Shown here piece after piece: positions 1 to 5,779 of a DNA stretch of 11,933 nucleotides. Origin of the DNA: JBLRWS01 sp047921075 (lineage in GTDB: Bacteria > Bacteroidota > Rhodothermia > Balneolales > Balneolaceae); the NCBI GenBank assembly GCA_047921075.1, contig JBLRWS010000065.1:1-11933 (forward strand). Direction: 5' to 3'. Positions within the stretch are counted from its first letter, which is position 1; each line of letters starts with the position of its first letter. The position numbers and the translations under genes are program-made. The notes beneath the pieces are model-generated. The model was not told the origin of the DNA, searched no databases, and saw nothing but the letters and a program-made list of their open reading frames with translations.

Positions 1-89
1 CCGTCATCATTGCTGCTCAGCAAACCGCAACCGGCAAGCAGCAGCGCCGAAAGAAAAGCCATCGCGGTAAATACATATACGTGTTTCAT
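1..89 (-). CDS. Lipoprotein N-terminus (partial, runs off left edge)
   Basis: Read on the minus strand from the ATG at 89-87, the first 29 codons encode a typical lipoprotein signal peptide. It has a short Lys/His N-region, a hydrophobic core (residues 4-18), and a lipobox Leu18-Ala19-Gly20-Cys21. Signal peptidase II would cleave before Cys21, which would then be lipidated. The residues after it (GLLSSNDD) look like the flexible acidic linker often found behind the lipid anchor. The mature protein lies outside the window, so its function cannot be stated. It is transcribed away from oxyR. Confidence 0.8.
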   Translation of the reverse strand, partial: MKHVYVFTAMAFLSALLLAGCGLLSSNDD

Positions 90-288
90 AACAAAAACCG
101 ATCGTTAATACATTGTATTACCTCTCTCTTGCATGTATGTTACTCCTACGAAACACGAAAGCATGTTAAACTTCTCTGTCTATAAATAAGAAAAAAAAGA
201 GAGAGAGAAACACAACAGTATTTTTTTGTGAGAAAACTGGAGCCGCAGTCACGATCCTTTGGGGTGAAACGTTTGTTAATTCATAAAA
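90..288. other. Intergenic region with low-complexity purine tract
   Basis: No gene is visible between the lipoprotein start and the hairpin at 289. The region is AT-rich. It holds a run of A followed by GA repeats at 188-210 and a CT run at 122-130. The CT run is the reverse complement of bases 197-205, which may be chance given the low complexity. The minus-strand lipoprotein promoter should lie here, but I found no convincing TAnnTTTG element or sigma-70-type pair. Confidence 0.6.
106..120. promoter_or_regulatory. Palindrome upstream of lipoprotein gene, possible operator
   Basis: TAATAC-ATT-GTATTA is a perfect inverted repeat of two 6-base arms around 3 bases. It lies 17-31 bases upstream of the minus-strand lipoprotein ATG, where a repressor or activator site could sit. 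No protein can be assigned to it. AT-rich palindromes of this size can arise by chance. Confidence 0.3.
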
Positions 289-323
289 AGATCCGCAATG
301 TCTTTTTGAGACATTGCGGATCT
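289..323 (-). terminator. Perfect 15-bp hairpin, minus-strand intrinsic terminator
   Basis: The arms 289-303 and 309-323 are perfect reverse complements, 15 bp, around a 5-base loop at 304-308. On the minus strand the stem is followed directly by TTTT (288-285), as in an intrinsic terminator. On the + strand no T tract follows. It begins 32 bases beyond the stop codon of the minus-strand T9SS stub, which suits a terminator of that former gene. Confidence 0.75.
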
Positions 324-354
324 GCATGACAGCTCTGGTTCGGACTGTTTGTTT

Positions 355-519
355 CTACTTAATCAGCTTCAGGCCCATGGTCTGGCGGAACACCTCGCCG
401 GAGAGGCCCCGCGCCTCAAGCCGCGCAAGATAGCTTCCGCTGGCAAGAGACGCCGCATCGAAAACCGTGCTGTGGCGCCCGGCCTGCACCCGGCGGCAAA
501 ATTCAGCGGGGGATACATT
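355..519 (-). pseudogene. 3' remnant of a T9SS sorting-domain protein gene
   Basis: The minus strand read from 519 to the TAG at 357-355 gives 54 residues. They contain AGRHSTVFDAASLASGSYLA, then a GLSGEV...MGLKLIK ending. This is the classic end of a type IX secretion C-terminal sorting domain: an AG-x-H-x-V-x-F-D-A strand, an S-G-x-Y turn, and a final K-x-x-L-x-K. In intact proteins the domain follows a long secreted part and directs export across the outer membrane. Here the frame meets a stop at 522-520, no upstream start codon exists, and the sequence beyond is the oxyR promoter region. The rest of the gene therefore appears lost. The terminator at 289-323 follows it in the expected place. 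The family match is made by eye from a short segment but is strong. Confidence 0.75.
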
Positions 520-538
520 TTACGCCGCCTATTTTTCT

Positions 539-546
539 TATCTTTG
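539..546 (+). promoter_or_regulatory. oxyR promoter -7 element, Bacteroidota type
   Basis: TATCTTTG matches the TAnnTTTG -7 consensus of the Bacteroidota housekeeping sigma factor exactly. It ends 27 bases before the oxyR ATG, giving a leader of roughly 20 bases. No clear TTG-type -33 element is visible about 20 bases upstream (only a T-run at 518-521), so transcription may need an activator. A TATAAT string at 570-575 overlaps the start codon and is a less likely promoter. Confidence 0.5.
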
Positions 547-573
547 TGCAAAATAAAATATGACGAATGTATA

Positions 574-1506
574 ATGACTTTAACACAGCTCAAATATATC
601 GTAGCCGTTGACAAGTACCGCCATTTTGCCACCGCGGCCGAGAAGAGCTACGTCACGCAGCCAACGCTGAGCATGCAGATCCACAAACTGGAAGAGGAGC
701 TGGGCGTAACCCTGTTCGACCGGACCAAAACTCCGGTTATTCCCACTGAAATTGGCGTGGAGATCATCGAACAGGCCAAAGAGATTTTACGAAACGCCCG
801 GCAGCTCACCGATACCATTCAGTTTCACAATGACGAGCTGAAGGGGACCTTTCGGGTTGGGGTCATTCCCACAGTAGCACCCTATCTGGTGCCCCGATTT
901 CTGCGGCCGTTTATTCAGGACCACCCCAAACTGGAACCTGTTTTTGAGGAGCTGCTTACGCAGGATCTGATCAAGAAATTACAAAATGATGAGCTCGATG
1001 CCGGTATTATTGCTACCGACGAGGCAAAAGCGAACCTTTTCACAGAAGATCTCTACGTAGAGCCGTTCGTGGCCTATCTTTCCACAAACCATCCGCTGGT
1101 AGAGAAAGAGGTGCTTACGGTAGACGACCTGGACCGCAGCAACATCTGGCTGTTGAACGAAGGACACTGCTTTCGCGATCAGGCCGTTACGATTTGCAAA
1201 GAATCCGGCTCCCGGCAAAAAACAGCCATCGAATTTAAAAGCGGAAACCTGGAAACCCTGAAAAAGCTGGTGGAGCAGAATTTTGGGATGACCCTGCTGC
1301 CCTATACCGCTGTGATGGAGTTTGACGATACCTGTTCGAACGGGATCATAAAGCAATTTAAAGCTCCCGTTCCATCGCGAAAAGTGCGCCTCGCTTACAG
1401 CCGGAAACACCTCAAAAAGAACATCATCAGCACGTTTAAGGCGTACATCTGCGACAGTGTGCCACCCGAGTTAAAAACAGACGATGAGCGCCTTGTTCTC
1501 GACTAA
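574..1506 (+). CDS. oxyR: OxyR-type hydrogen peroxide-sensing LysR regulator
   Basis: This 310-residue LysR-family transcription factor has an N-terminal winged helix-turn-helix (residues 1-60, with FATAAEKSYVTQPTLSMQIH as the recognition region) and a C-terminal sensing domain (about 90-300). The segment NEGHCFRDQAVTIC carries two cysteines at positions 199 and 208, the same positions as the peroxide-sensing pair of E. coli OxyR. Disulfide formation between them would switch the protein to its active form. The ATG at 574 gives the normal family length and begins at the usual MTLTQLKYIV motif. An in-frame start at 349 would add 75 residues that are only the antisense of the T9SS stub. A TATCTTTG box lies just upstream. 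Regulated genes are probably antioxidant genes. Catalase and peroxiredoxin are not in this window, but terC follows after 41 bases. Confidence 0.9.
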   Translation: MTLTQLKYIVAVDKYRHFATAAEKSYVTQPTLSMQIHKLEEELGVTLFDRTKTPVIPTEIGVEIIEQAKEILRNARQLTDTIQFHNDELKGTFRVGVIPTVAPYLVPRFLRPFIQDHPKLEPVFEELLTQDLIKKLQNDELDAGIIATDEAKANLFTEDLYVEPFVAYLSTNHPLVEKEVLTVDDLDRSNIWLLNEGHCFRDQAVTICKESGSRQKTAIEFKSGNLETLKKLVEQNFGMTLLPYTAVMEFDDTCSNGIIKQFKAPVPSRKVRLAYSRKHLKKNIISTFKAYICDSVPPELKTDDERLVLD

Positions 1507-1547
1507 ACGCCAATCCCGCCCTTTCGAACTGAAGACGTTCTGCCGCC

Positions 1548-2489
1548 GTGGAGTATAGCCTGACTGTCTGGGTCGTCTTTAACATCTTCATCATCAGCAT
1601 GCTGGTGGTAGACCTGATGGTCTTTAACCGCAAACCGCATGAGATTTCCATCCGGGAAAGCCTTGTCTGGACCGGCATCTGGATTGTCCTCGCCATCCTG
1701 TTCGGCATTGGCCTCTATTACTACTCCGGGCCGGATCAGGCACTCGACTATTTTACAGGCTACCTGATTGAAAAATCGCTGAGTGTGGACAATATTTTTG
1801 TGTTTCTGCTCATCTTCACCTATTTCGGCGTGGAGCCCAAATACCAGCACAAAGTCCTCTTTTGGGGAATATTTGGGGCGCTGGTTTTTCGTTTTATCTT
1901 TATTTTTGCCGGCGTAGCCCTCATCGAGCGGTTCCACTGGATGATCTATCTGTTCGGTGCTTTTCTGGTGTTTACCGGCATCAAGCTGGCGTTCGAAAAA
2001 GACAAGGAAATTCGTCCCGAGCGAAATCCGATCCTGAAACTGGTGCGCCGGTTCATCCCCATCACCAAAGAGTATCACGGGCAGAATTTTTTCATTCGCA
2101 AGCGCGGGCGGCTGATTGCCACCCCGATGTTTGTGGTACTGATTGTGATTGAAACCACCGATATTGTATTTGCTGTGGACTCCATTCCTGCAATTATGGC
2201 CATCACCCGCGACACATTTATCATTTACAGTGCCAACGCCTTTGCCATTCTTGGGCTTCGCGCTCTCTATTTTGCCCTGGCAGGCGTGATGCGGCTATTC
2301 CACTACCTCCACTACGGGCTGTCGTTCATTTTGGTGTACGTCGGTGTGAAAATGCTGCTCGAAGATCTCTACACCATCCCCACGTGGATAACCCTAACCG
2401 TTCTGATCGGCACCATTACCCTGTCGATTATCGCTTCTCTGTTTTTTCCCAAAAAAGATCCTCCCATTCCAAAAAACATTCAGCCATGA
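1548..2489 (+). CDS. TerC/Alx family integral membrane protein
   Basis: The product has 313 residues with about eight or nine hydrophobic helices spread over its length. It shows the TerC family hallmarks: Asp22 in helix 1, E-K-S-L-S-V-D-N (Glu75, Asp81), and E-T-T-D-I-V-F-A-V-D-S-I-P-A (Glu202, Asp205, Asp211). Acidic residues within membrane helices fit a metal-handling role, and Alx-type members are linked to manganese export and protection. The tellurite-resistance name is historical. The start is a GTG at 1548. An in-frame TGA at 1530 leaves little room upstream, and no strong Shine-Dalgarno is seen. The stop overlaps the next gene's ATG by 4 bases, implying translational coupling. The 41-base gap from oxyR suggests cotranscription and leaves no room for the manganese riboswitch often found before alx/yybP genes. 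Confidence 0.88.
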   Translation: MEYSLTVWVVFNIFIISMLVVDLMVFNRKPHEISIRESLVWTGIWIVLAILFGIGLYYYSGPDQALDYFTGYLIEKSLSVDNIFVFLLIFTYFGVEPKYQHKVLFWGIFGALVFRFIFIFAGVALIERFHWMIYLFGAFLVFTGIKLAFEKDKEIRPERNPILKLVRRFIPITKEYHGQNFFIRKRGRLIATPMFVVLIVIETTDIVFAVDSIPAIMAITRDTFIIYSANAFAILGLRALYFALAGVMRLFHYLHYGLSFILVYVGVKMLLEDLYTIPTWITLTVLIGTITLSIIASLFFPKKDPPIPKNIQP

Positions 2490-2911
2490 TGGAATCGTTT
2501 GCTGCTCAATGGTTCACCGCCTATTACATCACCCTTGGTTCGCTGCTGATTACAGTTGGCGTGGCCATGATCATTCAACAACAGCGTGCCGTGGCCTATC
2601 TGCGCGAAGCGGCCGCCGCCGATCAGCCACCACAGGCGTTTAAAAACGTTCTGAAATACTTTCTGCTGTTTACCGTTCCGGGATTCATCCTCTCCTTCTT
2701 TCCCTTTTCCTGGATCGAACTTCTCTTTTCGGTTTGGAGTTTAATCATTGTATTCACGCTGGGGCAGATGCTGGTGCATTGGCGCTCGGCGGCGAAGCAG
2801 ATCCGACAGCTGGGCGACACCCTTGGGGCTAAGGTCCGGTTTGCAGCCTTCAATTTTATCTCCCTTGGGGTGGTACTGTTCATGCTCTGCTACGTGTTGC
2901 TCTCTTCGTAA
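2486..2911 (+). CDS. Small four-helix membrane protein of unknown function
   Basis: I do not recognise this 141-residue protein. Four hydrophobic helices are visible at about residues 12-31, 55-74, 76-97 and 118-138. Between helices 1 and 2 is a charged and polar stretch (QQQRAVAYLREAAAADQPPQ). The 98-117 loop is basic (HWRSAAKQIRQLGDTLGAKVR) and probably cytoplasmic. The ATG at 2486 overlaps the terC TGA as ATGA, and a second ATG follows at once at 2489. Earlier in-frame ATGs from 2384 lie inside terC and would give a charged, non-hydrophobic extension, so they are not preferred. The overlap suggests production together with the TerC protein and perhaps a shared complex, which is inference. 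Confidence 0.75.
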   Translation: MMESFAAQWFTAYYITLGSLLITVGVAMIIQQQRAVAYLREAAAADQPPQAFKNVLKYFLLFTVPGFILSFFPFSWIELLFSVWSLIIVFTLGQMLVHWRSAAKQIRQLGDTLGAKVRFAAFNFISLGVVLFMLCYVLLSS

Positions 2912-2937
2912 CTGTACTCCTTTAACAGACGACTGTG

Positions 2938-3924
2938 ATGACTCTTGAAAAGGCCGGGTGGCAAGGCCTCTACATACCGGAATTATCGATTTCGCTTGAT
3001 GGTGCTCATCCCGATGCAGAAACCACCTTTGTGTCGCACGCCCATGCCGATCACATGCACCGCAATCGCAAGGCGAACACGATTGCGACCGCCCCCACAC
3101 TGGAGCTGATGCAGCTGCGCGGCTACAACGGAACCGGCACTCCCCTCGCGTTTGGCGAGCCGATAGAAACCAACCGCTTTCGGGCCACACTCTTTCCGGC
3201 CGGCCACATTCTCGGGTCAGCCATGGTCTATATCGAGTCAGACCGCGGCACACTGCTCTACACCGGCGATTATCGAACGCCGCCATCTCCCGCAACGGAA
3301 GGATTCGACGCACCGGCGCAGGCCGATTGTATCATTACCGAAGCGACATTCGGGCTGCCCATCTACCGCTGGAGATCGCATGACGAGCTTACGCAGGAGT
3401 TGCACACCTTTGTGCAAGAGACGCTGGACGATGGCTACACGCCCGTACTGCTGGCCTACAATCTGGGCAAAGCACAGGAGCTGATGACGATGCTGGCACC
3501 GCTGGGGCTTCCGGTGATGATACACGGCGCCGGATACAACCTCTGCAGCGTGTACGAAGCGTACAATATCGATCTGGGCAGTTACCAGCCGTACGAACGG
3601 GAGAGGTGCGAGGGGCATATTTTAATTGCTCCCTCATCGGCCCTTGCAAACGGCTTCGCCTCCAATGTGAGTAAAAAACGGATCGCCTATTGCAGCGGAT
3701 GGGCAGCGCTTGAATCACGGCGCAGCCAGCTTACGGTTGATAAACTCCTGCCCCTATCCGACCATCTCGATTTTTACGAACTGATTGATTTTTGCGAGCG
3801 GCTGAGCCCGAAAGAGGTTCTCGTTACCCACACGCCGAACCCGGATGTTGTGTGCCATTACCTGAAACAGCGCGGCATAGCCGGCCGCCACCTGAATCTG
3901 GAGAAGGAGGCCGACGACGGATGA
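2938..3924 (+). CDS. Ligase-associated metallo-beta-lactamase-fold DNA exonuclease
   Basis: The 328-residue protein is a metallo-beta-lactamase-fold nuclease of the ligase-associated type, related to the CPSF/SNM1 group. Metal-binding residues are visible: H-A-H-A-D-H (His34, His36, Asp38, His39), F-P-A-G-H-I-L-G-S (His90), Y-T-G-D-Y (Asp111), and S-D-H-L-D-F (His276). A late V-T-H (His298) is also present. Members studied in Pseudomonas are manganese-dependent DNA nucleases encoded beside an ATP-dependent ligase, as here. The ATG at 2938 is chosen. A GTG directly before it at 2935 is an alternative differing by one residue. Its last bases contain the AAGGAGG ribosome site for the ligase gene, and its TGA overlaps the ligase ATG. 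Confidence 0.88.
   Translation: MTLEKAGWQGLYIPELSISLDGAHPDAETTFVSHAHADHMHRNRKANTIATAPTLELMQLRGYNGTGTPLAFGEPIETNRFRATLFPAGHILGSAMVYIESDRGTLLYTGDYRTPPSPATEGFDAPAQADCIITEATFGLPIYRWRSHDELTQELHTFVQETLDDGYTPVLLAYNLGKAQELMTMLAPLGLPVMIHGAGYNLCSVYEAYNIDLGSYQPYERERCEGHILIAPSSALANGFASNVSKKRIAYCSGWAALESRRSQLTVDKLLPLSDHLDFYELIDFCERLSPKEVLVTHTPNPDVVCHYLKQRGIAGRHLNLEKEADDG
3904..3910 (+). promoter_or_regulatory. Strong Shine-Dalgarno for the DNA ligase gene
   Basis: AAGGAGG is a near-perfect Shine-Dalgarno sequence ending 10 bases before the ligase ATG at 3921. It lies inside the 3' end of the exonuclease gene. It fixes the ligase start and stands out because the other genes here lack clear Shine-Dalgarno sites. 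Confidence 0.65.
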
Positions 3925-5660
3925 CTCTCTCCCCTGCTCCATGCACATTTCGCCGGCTCTGCGACACCCTGCAAACGATTCGTGAAACGCGCGGTACCAA
4001 GGCCAAAGCTGACATTTTCAGCAGCTTTTTACAATCTATTGAAGATGACGAAAGTCTGCAGCTTGCGTGCCGCTTTACAGCCGAAGGTGCGTTTGATGCG
4101 GTGTCGGGCAAACGCGCTGCCGCCGGAAGCCGCACCACCGGGCTGGCCGCCGCAGCGTTCTGTGAGATTGACTACGATCTGGTGTTTAAGCCGTGCCGGA
4201 TAGCAACCGGAAGCAACTCCGAAGCCATCGAAAAACTGATGGATGCCACCCCGGCCGGCCGCGCCCGCCGCCATCCGCAGCCGATGTCGCTTCCGGACAT
4301 GGAGGAACGATTCGAGGCGTTGCGTAAGGCCTCTTCCCGTGCAGAAAAGCAGCAGATTCTACGGGATGTTTGGAAACAGATGACGCCCGTCGAAATCAAA
4401 TTCATGATTCGCATACTGGGACAGGGAACGCTGCGCATCGGGTTTGAATCGCGGTCGGTTGTTGCAGCCATTGCACAGGCATTTGGCCGCGAAACGGAAG
4501 CTGTTCGTTATGCCTACATGATGACCGGCAGCATCGGCAAAACCGCCCTCCTTGCCAAAAACGGTGAGCTCGATCAGGCGCAGTTTCAGCTCTTTCACCC
4601 GATTGCATTTATGCTGGCATCGCCGATCGAGAGCCGGTCTATCGACCATCTTTCCGACTATGTAACCGAAGAGAAGTTCGACGGCATGCGCGCACAGGTT
4701 CATGTGCAGGGCGATGCGGTAAAGATCTTCTCCCGCGACTTGAACGATATGACCGGTTCCTTCCCCGATGTGGCATCCTTTTTTGCGGAGCGAAACCTTC
4801 CGAGAGCGGTATTCGACGGGGAGCTGGTGGCCTGGCGCGATCAGACGATTCACTCCTTTCAGGAACTCCAGAAGCGGATGGGCCTCAAAAAGCCGGGAAC
4901 GAAACGGCTCGCTGAAACACCCGTTCTCTTCATCGCCTACGATCTGCTGTATTGGGATGGGCGTCCGCTGTTTGGCCACCCCCTGAGCAGCCGCCGTTCC
5001 ACTCTTGAACAGGCTGCCCAAAGCTACCGTCTGCCACTATCTACGCAACATTCTGTAACCGATTTTGAGGAGCTGGATACCCGCTTTCGCCAGGCGCTGG
5101 AACACGGCAACGAAGGGTTGATGCTGAAACAGGCAGACAGCCTCTACGAGTATGGGCAGCGAAAAAAGTCGTGGCTTAAAGTGAAAAAGCCGGGCGGCAC
5201 ACTCGATACAGTCATCATGTACGCCCATGCCGGAAGCGGCAAGCGGGGCGGCACCTACTCCGATTTTACTCTCGGTATTTCGGTAAAGGAAGATGAACGC
5301 TACGAAGAGGAGTTTATCCCAATCGGCAAAGCGTATGGCGGCTATACCGACGAAGAGCTTCGCGAAATGAACAAAAAAATCAAAGAGCTGACGGTTGAAA
5401 CGTACGGCCCCACGCTCGGGTTGATCCCTGAATTGATGGTTGAAATCGAGTTTGATGAGATTCAGGTAAACAAGCGAACAAAAGCGGGATACACCCTTCG
5501 TTTCCCGAGGTTTAAGGCCATCCGGTGGGATCTGAGTCCGGATGATGCCGACACCCTTCTGGATGTGGAAACGCTGTATCGGCAAAAAATGGAACAGAAG
5601 CGGCTCCCACACGATCAAAATCCCAGTTTTACGTTTGTTGATGGTGCTGCCAACAGGTAA
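3921..5660 (+). CDS. ATP-dependent DNA ligase
   Basis: The 579-residue enzyme seals DNA nicks using ATP. Residues 10-215 form the N-terminal DNA-binding domain. The adenylation domain has motif I E-K-F-D-G with Lys252 as the AMP-accepting lysine, motif III F-D-G-E (298-301), motif IIIa F-I-A-Y-D-L (337-342), motif IV E-G-L-M-L-K (398-403) and motif V W-L-K-V-K-K (418-423). Motif VI, R-F-P-R-F-x-x-I-R-W-D (527-537), lies in the OB-fold. The whole is close to bacterial exonuclease-linked ligases and to archaeal/eukaryal ligase I architecture. The ATG at 3921 overlaps the exonuclease stop (ATGA). A TTG-started extension from 3792 would lie wholly in the exonuclease gene. It is probably a repair ligase acting beside the essential NAD-dependent enzyme expected elsewhere. 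Confidence 0.95.
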   Translation: MTLSPAPCTFRRLCDTLQTIRETRGTKAKADIFSSFLQSIEDDESLQLACRFTAEGAFDAVSGKRAAAGSRTTGLAAAAFCEIDYDLVFKPCRIATGSNSEAIEKLMDATPAGRARRHPQPMSLPDMEERFEALRKASSRAEKQQILRDVWKQMTPVEIKFMIRILGQGTLRIGFESRSVVAAIAQAFGRETEAVRYAYMMTGSIGKTALLAKNGELDQAQFQLFHPIAFMLASPIESRSIDHLSDYVTEEKFDGMRAQVHVQGDAVKIFSRDLNDMTGSFPDVASFFAERNLPRAVFDGELVAWRDQTIHSFQELQKRMGLKKPGTKRLAETPVLFIAYDLLYWDGRPLFGHPLSSRRSTLEQAAQSYRLPLSTQHSVTDFEELDTRFRQALEHGNEGLMLKQADSLYEYGQRKKSWLKVKKPGGTLDTVIMYAHAGSGKRGGTYSDFTLGISVKEDERYEEEFIPIGKAYGGYTDEELREMNKKIKELTVETYGPTLGLIPELMVEIEFDEIQVNKRTKAGYTLRFPRFKAIRWDLSPDDADTLLDVETLYRQKMEQKRLPHDQNPSFTFVDGAANR

Positions 5661-5779
5661 TCAACCGCAACAGGCGAACCGGGATATAGCAAGCCCAAAC
5701 CGGTACCGGTCAAGGGTTCATTTAATACGTGTGTACCTTTTCTCTATTAGCTCTATATTGCGGGTTGGACTATCGCCTA
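5661..5779 (+). promoter_or_regulatory. Ligase-kinase gap with a 12-bp palindrome
   Basis: The 119-base gap contains ACCGGTACCGGT at 5699-5710, a perfect 12-base palindrome that could be an operator. A TACCTTTT at 5734-5741 matches seven of eight positions of the TAnnTTTG -7 consensus and lies 38 bases before the kinase ATG. No clear -33 element or terminator is seen. The kinase probably has its own promoter here. Confidence 0.35.

Noticed and set aside
349..573. In-frame 75-residue N-terminal extension of oxyR
   Set aside because: It is the antisense of the T9SS stub and lies upstream of the likely promoter. The ATG at 574 gives the standard OxyR length and cysteine positions.
1507..1547. 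Manganese riboswitch (yybP-ykoY type) before the TerC gene
   Set aside because: The gap is only 41 bases, too short for this riboswitch, and no matching structure is seen.
3792..3920. In-frame upstream extension of the ligase from a TTG
   Set aside because: It lies wholly inside the exonuclease gene, and a strong Shine-Dalgarno precedes the ATG at 3921.
4359..5021. 220-codon open frame on the minus strand
   Set aside because: It is antisense to the ligase adenylation domain, whose motifs are intact on the + strand.
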